DNA of 64,000 bases from a virus: positions 62,001 to 126,000 of IMG/VR virus record IMGVR_UViG_3300020477_000014; one strand, given 5' to 3'. The position numbers and the translations under genes were made by a program. The notes under the pieces were generated by a model. That model saw only the letters and a program-made list of their open reading frames with translations, was not told the DNA's origin and did not search any database. This document shows positions 18,520-28,397 of this stretch, piece by piece. Every line of letters begins with the position of its first letter. The first letter of the stretch is position 1.

Positions 18520-19101
18520 ATGGCCTTTTTAATAAGAAAAGTAAGTAATAATCCACGCAAAGCTTCAGACAAACAGAAAGTCCAAGCACTCAAAAAGCAA
18601 AACAAATTTCAAGTTACTATTGGAAATTATACCGTTCCGAGCACCCCAGAAGACATTGGAACTTTAGTGGGGACATTGCGGCTAGTGGACGCAAGAACTT
18701 TAAATGAACTTTCTTATAATATTAATTCCAAACAGATGGCCACAATGATGCTGGGGGCTCTCGATATGGTTGTGCGAAATGATATGGGAAAAAACTACAG
18801 CATCGTAGGGGACCAAAACAATCCTTATATGATAGATAATCCCAATATTGTTCCCTCTTCTATTGGGGATATTTCTAATTCTCTAAGTGATCCATCAAAG
18901 CAATCATTTAAGTCCCACTCTGATCCTTTTTATGAGTTAGATGAGGGCGCCCCAGAATATTATAAAGAACAGCAGAATCTCCTGAAAACCTTTAATGAAA
19001 AGGATTTGACTCAACTTGCGGCTGCTTTTAATCGATTGAATAATAATATTTCCTCCCCTGGAACTAAAAATCTCAAACAATTTAACGTTTTGCAGAAATA
19101 A
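18520..19101 (+). CDS. Small virion-associated protein, unknown function (193 aa)
   Basis: Starts MAFLIRKVSNNPRKASD after an 'AGAGAGATAAAAC' purine-rich ribosome-binding region. The N-terminal 40 residues are basic, the middle is mixed alpha/beta (VGTLRLVDARTLNELSYNIN) and the C-terminus is polar. There is no export signal. It is flanked by two large structural genes with short gaps, so it is probably a minor tail or baseplate component. I do not recognise the family. Confidence 0.85.
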   Translation: MAFLIRKVSNNPRKASDKQKVQALKKQNKFQVTIGNYTVPSTPEDIGTLVGTLRLVDARTLNELSYNINSKQMATMMLGALDMVVRNDMGKNYSIVGDQNNPYMIDNPNIVPSSIGDISNSLSDPSKQSFKSHSDPFYELDEGAPEYYKEQQNLLKTFNEKDLTQLAAAFNRLNNNISSPGTKNLKQFNVLQK

Positions 19102-19123
19102 ACATTATCGGAAAAACACACAC

Positions 19124-20173
19124 ATGCCTTCAAATGAAATCTTCGACTCTAGTCACATACACAAAGAATATGTAATTACGCAATTCAAGACCGGCATCAT
19201 CTCTGCTATGGACTACAACTGGGTGCAAGGAAAGCAAAAGTTTATTAGTGTCAACAAGCAGGCACAAAAACTTTTCGAGGAACAGTTTTATTATTCCATA
19301 AAATATTACCTCTTTGTTTCGACAGCTTTTTCGGTCGACCCAGGAACCGCCCGCAGGGCTGGCGAACTAGAAACCGTCACGACGGGGCAGAGCCTTTTGG
19401 ATCCGCCAACAGGCGGCGGTACCGGCATTGTGACGATAGACACCGGCGGAAATTCACAGCCAGTGATGCTCGATGGGCTGAGCACACCTGAGACCCTTAC
19501 AGAGCCTTTTATTACAACCGCTAAGGGAACTTTTACTGCTCTGAGAATGATAGAGATAGATCTGGATACCGGTGTAGGTGGAGGATCTTATCATGCGAAT
19601 GTTCAACGGGATCCCGTAACCAACACATATCATCAGCCAAGCACTCATGGCTACACGGGCTGGACCCACTTGGACCGCGAAGACTACGTTCCCGCCATAA
19701 AGACAGAAATCCATCAATATGTAACCAGCACCGGCACTGCTACACTGCGTTGGATAAAATATGTACAGAGATATATCTCTTTCGTGGAGGACACATCCAA
19801 TCCCAACTGGATGGATCTGCCACCTGATGGAAACATTGATAATCATACTCCCGAAGCATGGGTGTTGCGATATTGGTTCGGAAGCGGCTGGTTCCGCGAG
19901 TTGATCGAGGGACAAGATCTTAGTGGTCTTGGACCATTCCCAGATATCCTCGGTACCGGTCGCCCCACTGTGCCTCATAGTCCTCAAAATGCAATGAGAT
20001 ATTTTTTCCTTCGCCGCGGCGAGCAAAATGAGAAATTAAAGCTTAATCGAAAAGCTTTAATATCCAAGCGCACACCTAATCGTCTAAAAGCAAAAAACTT
20101 TAGTGCCCTGGACCCATCCGAAATAGTTCCACGAACACGAACGGGTAATGAAAACTCAGCGGGAGGATATTAA
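19124..20173 (+). CDS. Virion structural protein, unknown function (349 aa)
   Basis: The N-terminal 70 residues (HKEYVITQFKTGIISAMDYNW...) are followed by a Gly/Thr-rich linker, about residues 95-125, and a Trp-rich central region (YTGWTHLDRED, HTPEAWVLRYWFGSGWF). The C-terminal 40 residues are basic and polar. It lies 2 nt before the next gene. Base composition here is more GC-rich than its neighbours in the middle third, which could reflect a more recently acquired segment. Assignment to the virion rests on gene context. Confidence 0.88.
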   Translation: MPSNEIFDSSHIHKEYVITQFKTGIISAMDYNWVQGKQKFISVNKQAQKLFEEQFYYSIKYYLFVSTAFSVDPGTARRAGELETVTTGQSLLDPPTGGGTGIVTIDTGGNSQPVMLDGLSTPETLTEPFITTAKGTFTALRMIEIDLDTGVGGGSYHANVQRDPVTNTYHQPSTHGYTGWTHLDREDYVPAIKTEIHQYVTSTGTATLRWIKYVQRYISFVEDTSNPNWMDLPPDGNIDNHTPEAWVLRYWFGSGWFRELIEGQDLSGLGPFPDILGTGRPTVPHSPQNAMRYFFLRRGEQNEKLKLNRKALISKRTPNRLKAKNFSALDPSEIVPRTRTGNENSAGGY

Positions 20174-20175
20174 AT

Positions 20176-23100
20176 ATGCCAGCACCAACACTCTCGTATG
20201 TGACGCCACTGTCTCCCCCAACAACTACGACTTATTGCAGATCTCGACGTGTTATGTATAGATCATCCAACTTTCTTTATGGAAGCGAGGATAAGGTGCG
20301 CAACGCATTTGGGGGTAGCTATGCCTACTTTAACATAAGTAAGTATTTTGAATCTTACAGTGAAGACCCTTATATTAGCGTCTTGTCTACGGCTTTAAAA
20401 AGCTTGGGATCGATGATTAGCGATGATGTAATCGGCACAACATGGATAGATACCCAAGGGGCAAACACGGCTAATTATTGGGCTGTTTCTGCATTGGATT
20501 TGATAGGAAGCATGGGTCAGTTTCCACCCGCCGATATGCCGGCAGTTGATATATTTTCAGAATATGATCCTGTTACTGAAACATACAATACAACCCCTTT
20601 TGTTCAAGAGGTATATGTAAAGCCTCAAGAATGGGTAGGAGAGATCTCGGATGATTTAATATATCCGAGTTTATCTGCGCCTGTTTTATTGATTGGCAAT
20701 GAATTCTCTATTGTTGATGATCTCCATTGGAAGAAAATCATCGCCGGCGGTCTCTATAATCAGAGAGAATACGCAGGGATCAACACTCACGATCAGGTAT
20801 TCCCAGGACTTAACACTTCAATAACACTGCCTTATGAGAAGTTGGAGTCCCGCCTATATGCGGCTGAACATGATAAAGATTATATAACCTATGAATATCT
20901 TCAGATTGAAAGCAAATATAACATATATGTACCGGAACTACAGAACAAAGAGTGTACCATATATGAGCTTCCGAATCTTTATCTTTTGACGTATTATTCA
21001 TCTTATCCGGCCCTCAGTAATCAGCCGATAGCTTATTCGGACGAATTAAAGGAATTTTGTAGTCTTAATGGTTATTATACCTCGGGTATACTTGAAACGA
21101 ATCTTGGATTAAACGGAAGGCAGTATCCTTTTCCTCCCCCTGTACCGGCTAAAGGTACAATGATGCATGGTGGTGATTTTTTAGATGATCAATATTATAT
21201 GCGAGAATACTATTGGAAATGGGCACAAACAGACTTTAGTGAGAAGACACTTGATGCAGTTAGTGAGCAAATGAAAAACATCTTTCTAGAACCTAAAGCC
21301 ACTAAGGGCGTCGCTCTCGGGGTGTTAAATTCAGAAGAAAACATTCCTTTGGGAGTAGATATTCAGATCCCTCGAGAAAAACAATCTACTGGCTGTGGAC
21401 TCATCCATTCGATTTTTAATGATCAGTTCCAGCATGTTTTGATGTTTCACATCAAGGATAAGTTCGTCAACAATACGCCTCTTCAATTGGATGTTTTAGA
21501 GGTAGCCAAAAGCGAAGAGGAAGAACAAACTGGAGCGGGCATTTCGCAACAAGAGACATATGACAGATTGCGCGCCACGATGGGCGGAGATGCAATGATT
21601 CGATATATGGTAGAACGAGGTACTATGCTGGACGGAAAGGGTGGCGAAACAAAATTAAATTATGTTGATTTTAGTAAAATTTTATTAGAAGAAGTCAATA
21701 ATCCTAAATTTGGAATTAAAGATTTTATATACATCGGCGGCAGTACTGGTTTTAATATTGAAATGATTAAAGATAATGAAAACGCAGCTAATTATCGCTA
21801 TCTTCGAACTAGTTTAGCCAACACAATGATTCTTAATACTCAAGATTATCTCAAGGGGATAATGGACACGCAAGGTGATGATATCTTTCCTGTTAATCAT
21901 CGTCATGATGGCTCCAACTGGACTGCCGGACCAGATCCCTGGTCTTTAAATGATTTTTTGTGGCAGCCAGAAATGATAGATGAATCCTTATATGGTGGGT
22001 GTGTCGGCTTTCGAATTGAAAAAACAATGATCGCCCCTTCTCAAAACAATACAGCAAAGTCGGCAGTAGTTCAAAATATTTATATACCGTCGGATCCCAA
22101 CCAGGCTGACATTCTGCGTTATTTTGACACCCAAGTACATTATGGAGAAACGTATAAGTATAAAATTTATCGTTACGAATTGGCAGTGTCGTATAGATAC
22201 TCTTATAAAGATCTAAAGATTTCAGAACAAATAGCCATAAATAATAAAAAATATTGTTTAAGTTTTTATGATCCAGTTACCAATCAAAGTAAAAATTTGG
22301 CATGGTATATTAATCCCGAAGATCCGTCATGGGTACCGGGATCTCCCATAGAAAATGTGGCTGCCCACGCAATTACCACAGGCGCACCAACTTTTGCATC
22401 GGACGCCGAGGCAATATCTGGGCACCCATATATAGCAGAAATGGTTCTACAAATAGAACCCAATATTGCGATATATGAAATTCCTACTCATGAGAAAGAA
22501 ATAACAATTTTAGATAATCCCCCTCAAAGCGTCGACATAACCCCCTTTCAGCGTAAGGATGATTCTCAGATAATTGGATTTTTGGTAAGAAAAGAAGAGT
22601 TTTATAAAGCTCTCTATCCGTCACCTTTGAACTCCAAAGAAACCAAGCTGGGTCAATCTTATTTAGAGTCAAATAATTTGTTACCTTCTGAAGAAATAAT
22701 AAAGCCTTCGATTTCTGCATTAAGATATTTACAAGTTTTCCGATTAGACAGAAAACCAAAAAGCATTAAAGATTTTGACAACTTTATGATAGAAGAGAAA
22801 GACTTAAAGATAATGCCTGACAACGCATTTGAAGAAGAAGCAAACACTTCCTACCCTTTCTATCATACTACGCAGGCTTCCCCGATTTGTTTTTATGAAG
22901 AAAAGATTCAATCTAATAAAACTTATTATTATTTATTTAGATTTTTGAATGAACACCGCATGCCCGGGAGAGTCGGTCCGATCTATGCAATAACTTTGAT
23001 GGATGATGGTGGGTATAAATATTTACAATCTGAAGTGATACAAGAATCAGATTTAAGTCACAATTCTGATGTTTATAGCGCAAGCAAAGATTTTAAAAAA

Positions 23101-23319
23101 ATATTTCAATTTCTCCCCACCATTGAACAGATTCAATTAGAAACAAAAGCTGTTGACCATGAAGCCACAGCTTTGAGTCAGCTTGACAAAATAGAAATAG
23201 GAGACCCTACATTGAAAGAGTCCATCTGGGGAAAAACATTCAAGATTCGACTAACCTCTAAGAAAACAGCGAAAAAAGTTGACTTGAATGTTACTTATAA
23301 TTTAAAAGACAGGTATTAA
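20176..23319 (+). CDS. Large virion structural protein (1,047 aa) with Fn3-like segments
   Basis: No signal peptide. Two segments look like fibronectin-III-type strands: around residues 650-680 (HYGETYKYKIYRYELAVSY) and around 900-950 (KTYYYLFRFLNEHRMPGRVG). This is typical of tail or baseplate proteins that surround a fibre or tube. A central segment (YDRLRATMGGDAMIRYMVER) is helical. The C-terminus is basic and beta-rich (KTFKIRLTSKKTAKKVDLNV). It sits 2 nt after the previous gene and 8 nt before the next. Function beyond 'structural' is inference. Confidence 0.9.
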   Translation: MPAPTLSYVTPLSPPTTTTYCRSRRVMYRSSNFLYGSEDKVRNAFGGSYAYFNISKYFESYSEDPYISVLSTALKSLGSMISDDVIGTTWIDTQGANTANYWAVSALDLIGSMGQFPPADMPAVDIFSEYDPVTETYNTTPFVQEVYVKPQEWVGEISDDLIYPSLSAPVLLIGNEFSIVDDLHWKKIIAGGLYNQREYAGINTHDQVFPGLNTSITLPYEKLESRLYAAEHDKDYITYEYLQIESKYNIYVPELQNKECTIYELPNLYLLTYYSSYPALSNQPIAYSDELKEFCSLNGYYTSGILETNLGLNGRQYPFPPPVPAKGTMMHGGDFLDDQYYMREYYWKWAQTDFSEKTLDAVSEQMKNIFLEPKATKGVALGVLNSEENIPLGVDIQIPREKQSTGCGLIHSIFNDQFQHVLMFHIKDKFVNNTPLQLDVLEVAKSEEEEQTGAGISQQETYDRLRATMGGDAMIRYMVERGTMLDGKGGETKLNYVDFSKILLEEVNNPKFGIKDFIYIGGSTGFNIEMIKDNENAANYRYLRTSLANTMILNTQDYLKGIMDTQGDDIFPVNHRHDGSNWTAGPDPWSLNDFLWQPEMIDESLYGGCVGFRIEKTMIAPSQNNTAKSAVVQNIYIPSDPNQADILRYFDTQVHYGETYKYKIYRYELAVSYRYSYKDLKISEQIAINNKKYCLSFYDPVTNQSKNLAWYINPEDPSWVPGSPIENVAAHAITTGAPTFASDAEAISGHPYIAEMVLQIEPNIAIYEIPTHEKEITILDNPPQSVDITPFQRKDDSQIIGFLVRKEEFYKALYPSPLNSKETKLGQSYLESNNLLPSEEIIKPSISALRYLQVFRLDRKPKSIKDFDNFMIEEKDLKIMPDNAFEEEANTSYPFYHTTQASPICFYEEKIQSNKTYYYLFRFLNEHRMPGRVGPIYAITLMDDGGYKYLQSEVIQESDLSHNSDVYSASKDFKKIFQFLPTIEQIQLETKAVDHEATALSQLDKIEIGDPTLKESIWGKTFKIRLTSKKTAKKVDLNVTYNLKDRY

Positions 23320-23327
23320 TTAAACTT

Positions 23328-24317
23328 ATGGCATTACAGAAAGATTGCGGCACCATTATTATAGACGCCTTGCTGACCGACGTCGGCCGCCAAAAATTGG
23401 CGCGCGGTGATTTTCAAATTACTGCCTTTGGCTTAGGTGATGATGAAATAAATTATGAAATAGGAAATTCTAGCACCGGAACATGGATGCTTACATACGA
23501 TGCTCCTATTTTTGAAGCGACCGGCAAAGGGGCTCCGAGTATTCGTTATGGGTTGATGAATTTAAACAACCGATCTGATATTTTATATTTGCCTCGTCTC
23601 TATACTAATGAAAAAATTCCTGGTGCTGTAAATTTAGTTACTGGTAGTATGAAATATTGGATAGCTGCCAACAGTGAAACAACTCTCAAACTACAACAGC
23701 AATCCGGAAGCAATTACGTATTAGAAAACAATGAAAGCTTACGGAACTTTATATTGGTGGAGTCCATGATATTACAATCTCCTACGTCCACCTTGGTGGA
23801 TGACACAGCAGCATACAAAGAAAGATATTTAACTAATCTTGATTTATTGGATGAATATATGTTTATTTATGCCGATGGTCGCTTTATTGATAATTTGCTG
23901 ATCAATGGAAAAGACGCTGTTCTTAAAAATGATATAGGAAACAATCTTTATTCAACGATTTTGCCTCTCGAAAAAGCTGTCAAAGTTTCTATAGATTCTG
24001 GTTTGGAATATTACGAAACATATAAAGCCCGGGCTATTGATAATGATATTTTTAATGATAACGATTTGTCTCATACGGATCACGTTGGGTGTCACGGATC
24101 GGCTCTAGCGTTTAATTTTCAATTAAACCAGCGCCTAGGAGAAAGCTCATCTTCATTGCCTGATGAGAGGTATACTTCGTTTGGTACGACAGGCGCGCCT
24201 CTTTTCGGCTCTGATGATAAATATGACTATATTGACACTAATGTATTATTAGAAGGGGCATCCAGCGCAGCACAGTTAGTTGTGCCGCTACGCATTGTTC
24301 GTTATGCGGGTAAGTGA
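23328..24317 (+). CDS. Virion structural protein, 'LTDVGRQKLA' family (329 aa)
   Basis: The N-terminus DCGTIIIDALLTDVGRQKLA followed by ITAFGLGDDEINYE matches the N-terminus of the next gene (GDIILDAVLTDTGRRRLA ... FALGDDDINYS) and more weakly the gene at 13026. C-termini also agree (KYDYIDTNVLLEG...VPLRIVRYAGK versus TYDYIDTMVYLFG...IPIRIIRRAT). The two are therefore adjacent paralogues that have diverged in the middle. Followed by a 69-nt gap that contains a candidate late-promoter motif. Confidence 0.92.
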   Translation: MALQKDCGTIIIDALLTDVGRQKLARGDFQITAFGLGDDEINYEIGNSSTGTWMLTYDAPIFEATGKGAPSIRYGLMNLNNRSDILYLPRLYTNEKIPGAVNLVTGSMKYWIAANSETTLKLQQQSGSNYVLENNESLRNFILVESMILQSPTSTLVDDTAAYKERYLTNLDLLDEYMFIYADGRFIDNLLINGKDAVLKNDIGNNLYSTILPLEKAVKVSIDSGLEYYETYKARAIDNDIFNDNDLSHTDHVGCHGSALAFNFQLNQRLGESSSSLPDERYTSFGTTGAPLFGSDDKYDYIDTNVLLEGASSAAQLVVPLRIVRYAGK

Positions 24318-24358
24318 GTTATTTTCTTTTTTATAAAAGGAATACAAATAAAATATGA

Positions 24359-24366
24359 ACTATTTA
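24359..24366 (+). promoter_or_regulatory. ACTATTTA motif, candidate late promoter
   Basis: ACTATTTA lies 20 nt before the start codon at 24387 in a 69-nt gap between paralogous structural genes. The same octamer occurs upstream of several other structural genes in this window. No TTGACA-type -35 box accompanies it. Confidence 0.5.
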
Positions 24367-24386
24367 TGTAAAGAGAGGAAGAATAT

Positions 24387-25454
24387 ATGGCTTTTTTAGA
24401 CAACTCAGGAGATATCATTTTAGATGCAGTTCTTACTGACACAGGCAGGCGCAGATTAGCCGAAGCCGCCAATGGGCTTGGATCTGCTGGCGCCGCCCGG
24501 ATTTCTCATTTTGCTTTGGGCGATGATGATATTAATTATTCCCAATATGATCTTAATAATCCTAGTGGATCCAACTATGCTGATTTATCCATTTTGCAAA
24601 CACCGGTACTAGAGGCATTTACACAAGATAACGCCAACATAAATTATGGACTGTTAAGTTTGCCCAATCCGTCAATTTTATATTTGCCGGCGCTTGTTGT
24701 TAATGAAAAACAGTCGGGAACTACTTTTCCGGCTATGCAATCAAAGAGCGGAGTTTTCTATTTGGCAGTAAACACTACGACCTGGGACACCCTTGTCAAC
24801 ACTGAAGCTGGTATTGGAGCAACACAAGTGATGGCTGGCGATCCAACTTCGGGCGGCAGCAGAAGCCCCTTTGTGTTTGTTGAGGGAGGAATAGATTCTG
24901 CACTAGTGGCAAAAACAACTGCTAATCGAAATTCCTATATAACGAACATGGGAACCTCAAACACAACTTATGTACTAGGGGTTGATAGTCGCCTAGGCGG
25001 AAGTGTTTATACTCTAAATAATGGTATATTTGCAAATAATGCATCAAATGCTGACAGTCGGACGTCCTTTAGTGTAAAGATCACTAATCCTAATTCTGCC
25101 GGCTATATGGGATTGGAGAATTATAATTTTTACTCATGTGCTTCTGTTGTGAATGGTGTTCTAGAACCACAAAGCGGAGGTTCTGCTACACAGTATTCTG
25201 CAATAGGGGGAGTAGGCGACACAGTTACGTGTTTTAAATTTTTGGTACCTACTCCGCTTTCGTCAGATGGAACCGCCGGCGGCTTGAGAGACGTCTTGTA
25301 TGATCAGTTGGGTCAAGTAGGAGTTAGTAGTGCTGTGTTGTTTGGCTCAGCAGGTCGCACATATGATTATATAGACACTATGGTATATTTATTTGGTACC
25401 ACTACCGGCGCAATGATTTCTATCCCGATCAGAATTATTAGAAGAGCAACATAA
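24387..25454 (+). CDS. Virion structural protein, 'LTDTGRRRLA' family (355 aa)
   Basis: Paralogue of the preceding gene: shared N-terminal LTDTGRRRLA and ALGDDDINY and shared C-terminal TYDYIDTMVYL / PIRIIRR. The ribosome-binding site is AGAGAGGAAG, about 8 nt before ATG. The middle (residues 110-300) is Ser/Thr/Gly-rich and differs from its paralogue, so surface variation is likely there. Its own ACTATTTA motif may allow separate late transcription. Confidence 0.92.
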   Translation: MAFLDNSGDIILDAVLTDTGRRRLAEAANGLGSAGAARISHFALGDDDINYSQYDLNNPSGSNYADLSILQTPVLEAFTQDNANINYGLLSLPNPSILYLPALVVNEKQSGTTFPAMQSKSGVFYLAVNTTTWDTLVNTEAGIGATQVMAGDPTSGGSRSPFVFVEGGIDSALVAKTTANRNSYITNMGTSNTTYVLGVDSRLGGSVYTLNNGIFANNASNADSRTSFSVKITNPNSAGYMGLENYNFYSCASVVNGVLEPQSGGSATQYSAIGGVGDTVTCFKFLVPTPLSSDGTAGGLRDVLYDQLGQVGVSSAVLFGSAGRTYDYIDTMVYLFGTTTGAMISIPIRIIRRAT

Positions 25455-25468
25455 AACGGAGAATATAG

Positions 25469-26521
25469 ATGCCAGTAATAAACTTACAACAAATCAACCC
25501 CCTGACCGACATAACCACAACCAACACATTGTTACACGAGGTTATACCGATTACGGGTACTATTTTGGCGGGAACCTATGGAGGATTCCCCAACGAGAAT
25601 AACGTAAAGAATTATATACACGGAATGTTTCAGTCCATATATGACTATCCTTATTTGAGTTCTTCTGCTAATCACCTAATGGATTTGACCATGGGATATG
25701 ATGAGCAGTCGGCGTTATATAATCCCTCACACGTTCAGAATTCCAAGAAAACGAACATGTACAACCAGATGGCTCAAATTCTTTTGGGATACACTTCGTC
25801 TACTGCCGATTCTATCAGAAAATTTGAGAAAGATTTACAACTGGATGGATCTGGAGCAATGCAAAATGTGTTCTTTATGTCTTTATCGCGTTTGTTGACT
25901 AAAGATGAGATTAAGAGAAATTCTTTTAGTATCACACTGGGAAAAGGAAACTGGGCAACCCCATGGTCCAGTTTAATGACGCTAGCCGACATGTCTGCCT
26001 CCTATGGAAGCAACGGAGGTGTGGGATCGAGTGTTGGTGGTGATTATGGCGTATTGTATGATGTTACAAGCAGTGGAGTAACACACGGCGTGGTGTTTTA
26101 TCAGGCTGGAATTGTTGCCTTAAGTTCTTCGATTTTTCGTGGAGTTGCGCAATTTAATCAGAAGGGAGCCAGTTATGATTCCGTCGCTGCTTCTTTTACG
26201 GGTTCTAGCATGACTAGCTCATGTAATGCTTTTCGCCGACGAATTAAAACGATGTCCTTCAACAATACAACAGAAATCAATTCTACCATTTATTTTTGTC
26301 GCATTCCTCATAATCAATTTAACTATAGTTCTAATCCTACATATGTGACCGGGAGCAAAATTAGAGTTAAGAACGTCGCATCCGATCCGCCAGTATCTTA
26401 TCTGACAACAGTGGGTCTCTATAATGCTGCCGGAGAAATGTTGGCAGTTGCTAAAGTTTCAGAACCTCTCAGAAAAGATAATGCCAACGATATTACCATT
26501 AGAGTAAGACTGGACTACTAA
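25469..26521 (+). CDS. Virion structural protein (350 aa), paralogue of the next gene
   Basis: The C-terminal half carries FNYSSNPTYVTGS followed by LTTVGLYNAAGEMLAVAKVS and ends ITIRVRLDY. The next protein has VNYSNNPTYIEHG, ISRVAIYDKNKNLIGIATLA and ISFKLKLDI in the same order. The two are adjacent paralogues. There is no export signal. The ribosome-binding site is ACGGAGAATATAG. It is probably a tail or baseplate protein from its context; I do not recognise a T4 counterpart. Confidence 0.9.
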   Translation: MPVINLQQINPLTDITTTNTLLHEVIPITGTILAGTYGGFPNENNVKNYIHGMFQSIYDYPYLSSSANHLMDLTMGYDEQSALYNPSHVQNSKKTNMYNQMAQILLGYTSSTADSIRKFEKDLQLDGSGAMQNVFFMSLSRLLTKDEIKRNSFSITLGKGNWATPWSSLMTLADMSASYGSNGGVGSSVGGDYGVLYDVTSSGVTHGVVFYQAGIVALSSSIFRGVAQFNQKGASYDSVAASFTGSSMTSSCNAFRRRIKTMSFNNTTEINSTIYFCRIPHNQFNYSSNPTYVTGSKIRVKNVASDPPVSYLTTVGLYNAAGEMLAVAKVSEPLRKDNANDITIRVRLDY

Positions 26522-26522
26522 A

Positions 26523-27824
26523 ATGTCTTTAAAAAAGTTCGGTGACAAAGATGTCTTTGTTAACACGATGCGAGCCCATCCGACTAGTCAATTTATTATT
26601 TTTGATGGAAAAGTAATATACAATCATATACCTGAATTGAGCGGATCCCGAAACGATCAAGTATATAATGTGGACTCCGGAAAAGGATTTGTAAGTCTTT
26701 ACGAATATAATATTGATCGTCCATCATCTTCGGCGAATTCTCCTGTACAATTTGTGGGCTCCAAGGTATTTGGGGAATCTTTGGTTGACTACGGCCGTAT
26801 ATATCCTTGGATTGCGAAAGATAGCGCACGTGCTAGTTTTAAGTCTATTAGTCAAACATCTTATGATAACGAGTTTATTTATGGGGATATACTCACAGGC
26901 TCTTATCCTCTTTCGGCGTCTATAATCCGCGATTATCTAGCACTAAACTCCTATCTTGGACCGGGTTATGCTTATCCGCCTTATGTATCATTAAGGAATC
27001 AATTAAATTTTTATAGTGTTTTATCGGATCACTATAAAGTATCTTCATCATACGGAGATAAAGATAGGCAACCTCTTAATCTTGTTTCGGTGCCGTCTAT
27101 TTTTTATGGATCCAGAATTAAAAAAGGATCTATTTCGTTGAAGTGGTATTTTACGGGCTCTTTAATAGGAGAACTACAAGATGTCCGACAGAATGGCGAA
27201 CTTATCCAAGTTGGACCGCACGGATCCCCGGGTTCTGGTTCGGTAGCTGGGGTAGTTCTGTATAATGAAGGCATATTTGTATTAACTGGATCTTGGGAAC
27301 TTAATCAAGAAACGATAGCTATGAGGTACTCGTCCACGATGCTCGCGTCGGAAATAAATGCTAAACCAAAATGGATTTATTTTGCCGCCGGCTGCAATGA
27401 TGTCATCAGTGATAACAAAAATAATGCCACGTGGCAAAGTACGTACAATCCAACCTTTGTGTCTGCTTCTTTTGATATGTCTTTCAAGGGAGAATCACAG
27501 ACACAGGTAATGACAATGTTCGCACACGCCAAACGAGGTGAGGTGAACTATTCCAACAATCCTACGTATATCGAACATGGTCAATCCGACCGGCTGTTTT
27601 TTACTTCGTCGCACGTCTATGAGGAAAAGAAAGATATAAAATTGAAAAATTTTGTTAGCTCTTCTCATTCACACTATTCTGCATCTTTTGAGAGACAAGT
27701 TGTGATATCTCGCGTTGCCATCTATGATAAAAACAAGAATTTGATTGGAATTGCTACATTGGCGAATCCGGTAATAAAAAAAGAATCAGAAGATATTTCT
27801 TTTAAATTAAAACTTGACATTTAA
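26523..27824 (+). CDS. Virion structural protein (433 aa), paralogue of the previous gene
   Basis: Shares with the previous gene the NYSxNPTY motif, the V/I-x-L/I-Y-D/N-x-x-x-x-L/M-(hydrophobic)-A-x-A segment and the C-terminal beta strand. It is about 80 residues longer, mainly in the N-terminal half. It is the last gene of the upstream structural block: the promoter of the ruvC-like gene overlaps its final codons (TTGACA at 27814-27819 encodes part of the C-terminus). Confidence 0.9.
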   Translation: MSLKKFGDKDVFVNTMRAHPTSQFIIFDGKVIYNHIPELSGSRNDQVYNVDSGKGFVSLYEYNIDRPSSSANSPVQFVGSKVFGESLVDYGRIYPWIAKDSARASFKSISQTSYDNEFIYGDILTGSYPLSASIIRDYLALNSYLGPGYAYPPYVSLRNQLNFYSVLSDHYKVSSSYGDKDRQPLNLVSVPSIFYGSRIKKGSISLKWYFTGSLIGELQDVRQNGELIQVGPHGSPGSGSVAGVVLYNEGIFVLTGSWELNQETIAMRYSSTMLASEINAKPKWIYFAAGCNDVISDNKNNATWQSTYNPTFVSASFDMSFKGESQTQVMTMFAHAKRGEVNYSNNPTYIEHGQSDRLFFTSSHVYEEKKDIKLKNFVSSSHSHYSASFERQVVISRVAIYDKNKNLIGIATLANPVIKKESEDISFKLKLDI

Positions 27825-27842
27825 TAATAAATATGTTATATT
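27814..27842 (+). promoter_or_regulatory. Sigma70-type extended -10 promoter of the ruvC-like gene
   Basis: TTGACA (27814-27819), 17-bp spacer, TATATT (27837-27842) preceded by TGT (extended -10). A start about 7 nt downstream falls on or next to the ATG at 27849, and no Shine-Dalgarno sequence is seen, so the mRNA would be leaderless. Three other promoters in the window share this layout. Confidence 0.8.
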
Positions 27843-27848
27843 ATAATA

Positions 27849-28397
27849 ATGATTTTAGGCGTTGATGTATCCACTAGCATAACAGGATTTGCGGTTATCG
27901 ATGATGATGGCAAATTGATAGAAGCGTCGGCTTGCGATCTTCGAAAGCACAAAGATTTCTTCGAAAAATGTTTACATTTTCGTGAGTGCTCTTTAGATTT
28001 AGCTGACAAGCACTGTAAGCTTTTTAATAGAGTAGGGGTGTCTCACATCTACATTGAACAACCTTTTACGTTCTTTAACTCCGGAGGTTCGAGTGCCAAG
28101 ACCATGGCAGCCCTACAGCGGTTTAACGGCGTGGTCTCTTGGATGTTGTATGAGATATTCGAAATAGTACCACAGTATGTGGGCGCCACACAAGCTCGCA
28201 AGAAAGTCGGGATCAAGGTCCCACGAGGGCAGAAAGCCAAGAAGGTCGTGATGGAACACCTTCTTAAGGATGATGAAGACTTTAAAATTGAATACACTTA
28301 TCGCGGAAATCCAAAACCACAATACTATGATATGGCAGACGCACTCGTAATCGCACGTGCTGGACGAATTATAGAAAAAGAGAAAGAATCTTCTTGA
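27849..28397 (+). CDS. ruvC: RuvC-like Holliday junction resolvase family nuclease
   Basis: 182 residues with the RNase H-like RuvC arrangement: GVDVSTS at residues 4-10 (Asp6), YIEQP at 68-72 (Glu70), and YDMADALVIARA near 160-171 (Asp161/Asp164). These match the acidic metal-binding set of RuvC-type resolvases. In a phage this would resolve branched DNA made during replication and recombination before packaging, a role filled in T4 by an unrelated enzyme (gp49). It begins a block of DNA-processing genes and has its own strong promoter, which overlaps the preceding gene. The start is fixed by the promoter: no upstream in-frame start is plausible. Substrate preference is inferred from the family. 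Confidence 0.85.
   Translation: MILGVDVSTSITGFAVIDDDGKLIEASACDLRKHKDFFEKCLHFRECSLDLADKHCKLFNRVGVSHIYIEQPFTFFNSGGSSAKTMAALQRFNGVVSWMLYEIFEIVPQYVGATQARKKVGIKVPRGQKAKKVVMEHLLKDDEDFKIEYTYRGNPKPQYYDMADALVIARAGRIIEKEKESS

Noticed and set aside
19454-20026. Minus-strand open frame of 190 codons
   Set aside because: It lies wholly inside the strongly supported + strand gene 19124-20173, lacks a ribosome-binding site and has a Cys/His/Ser-rich antisense-like composition.
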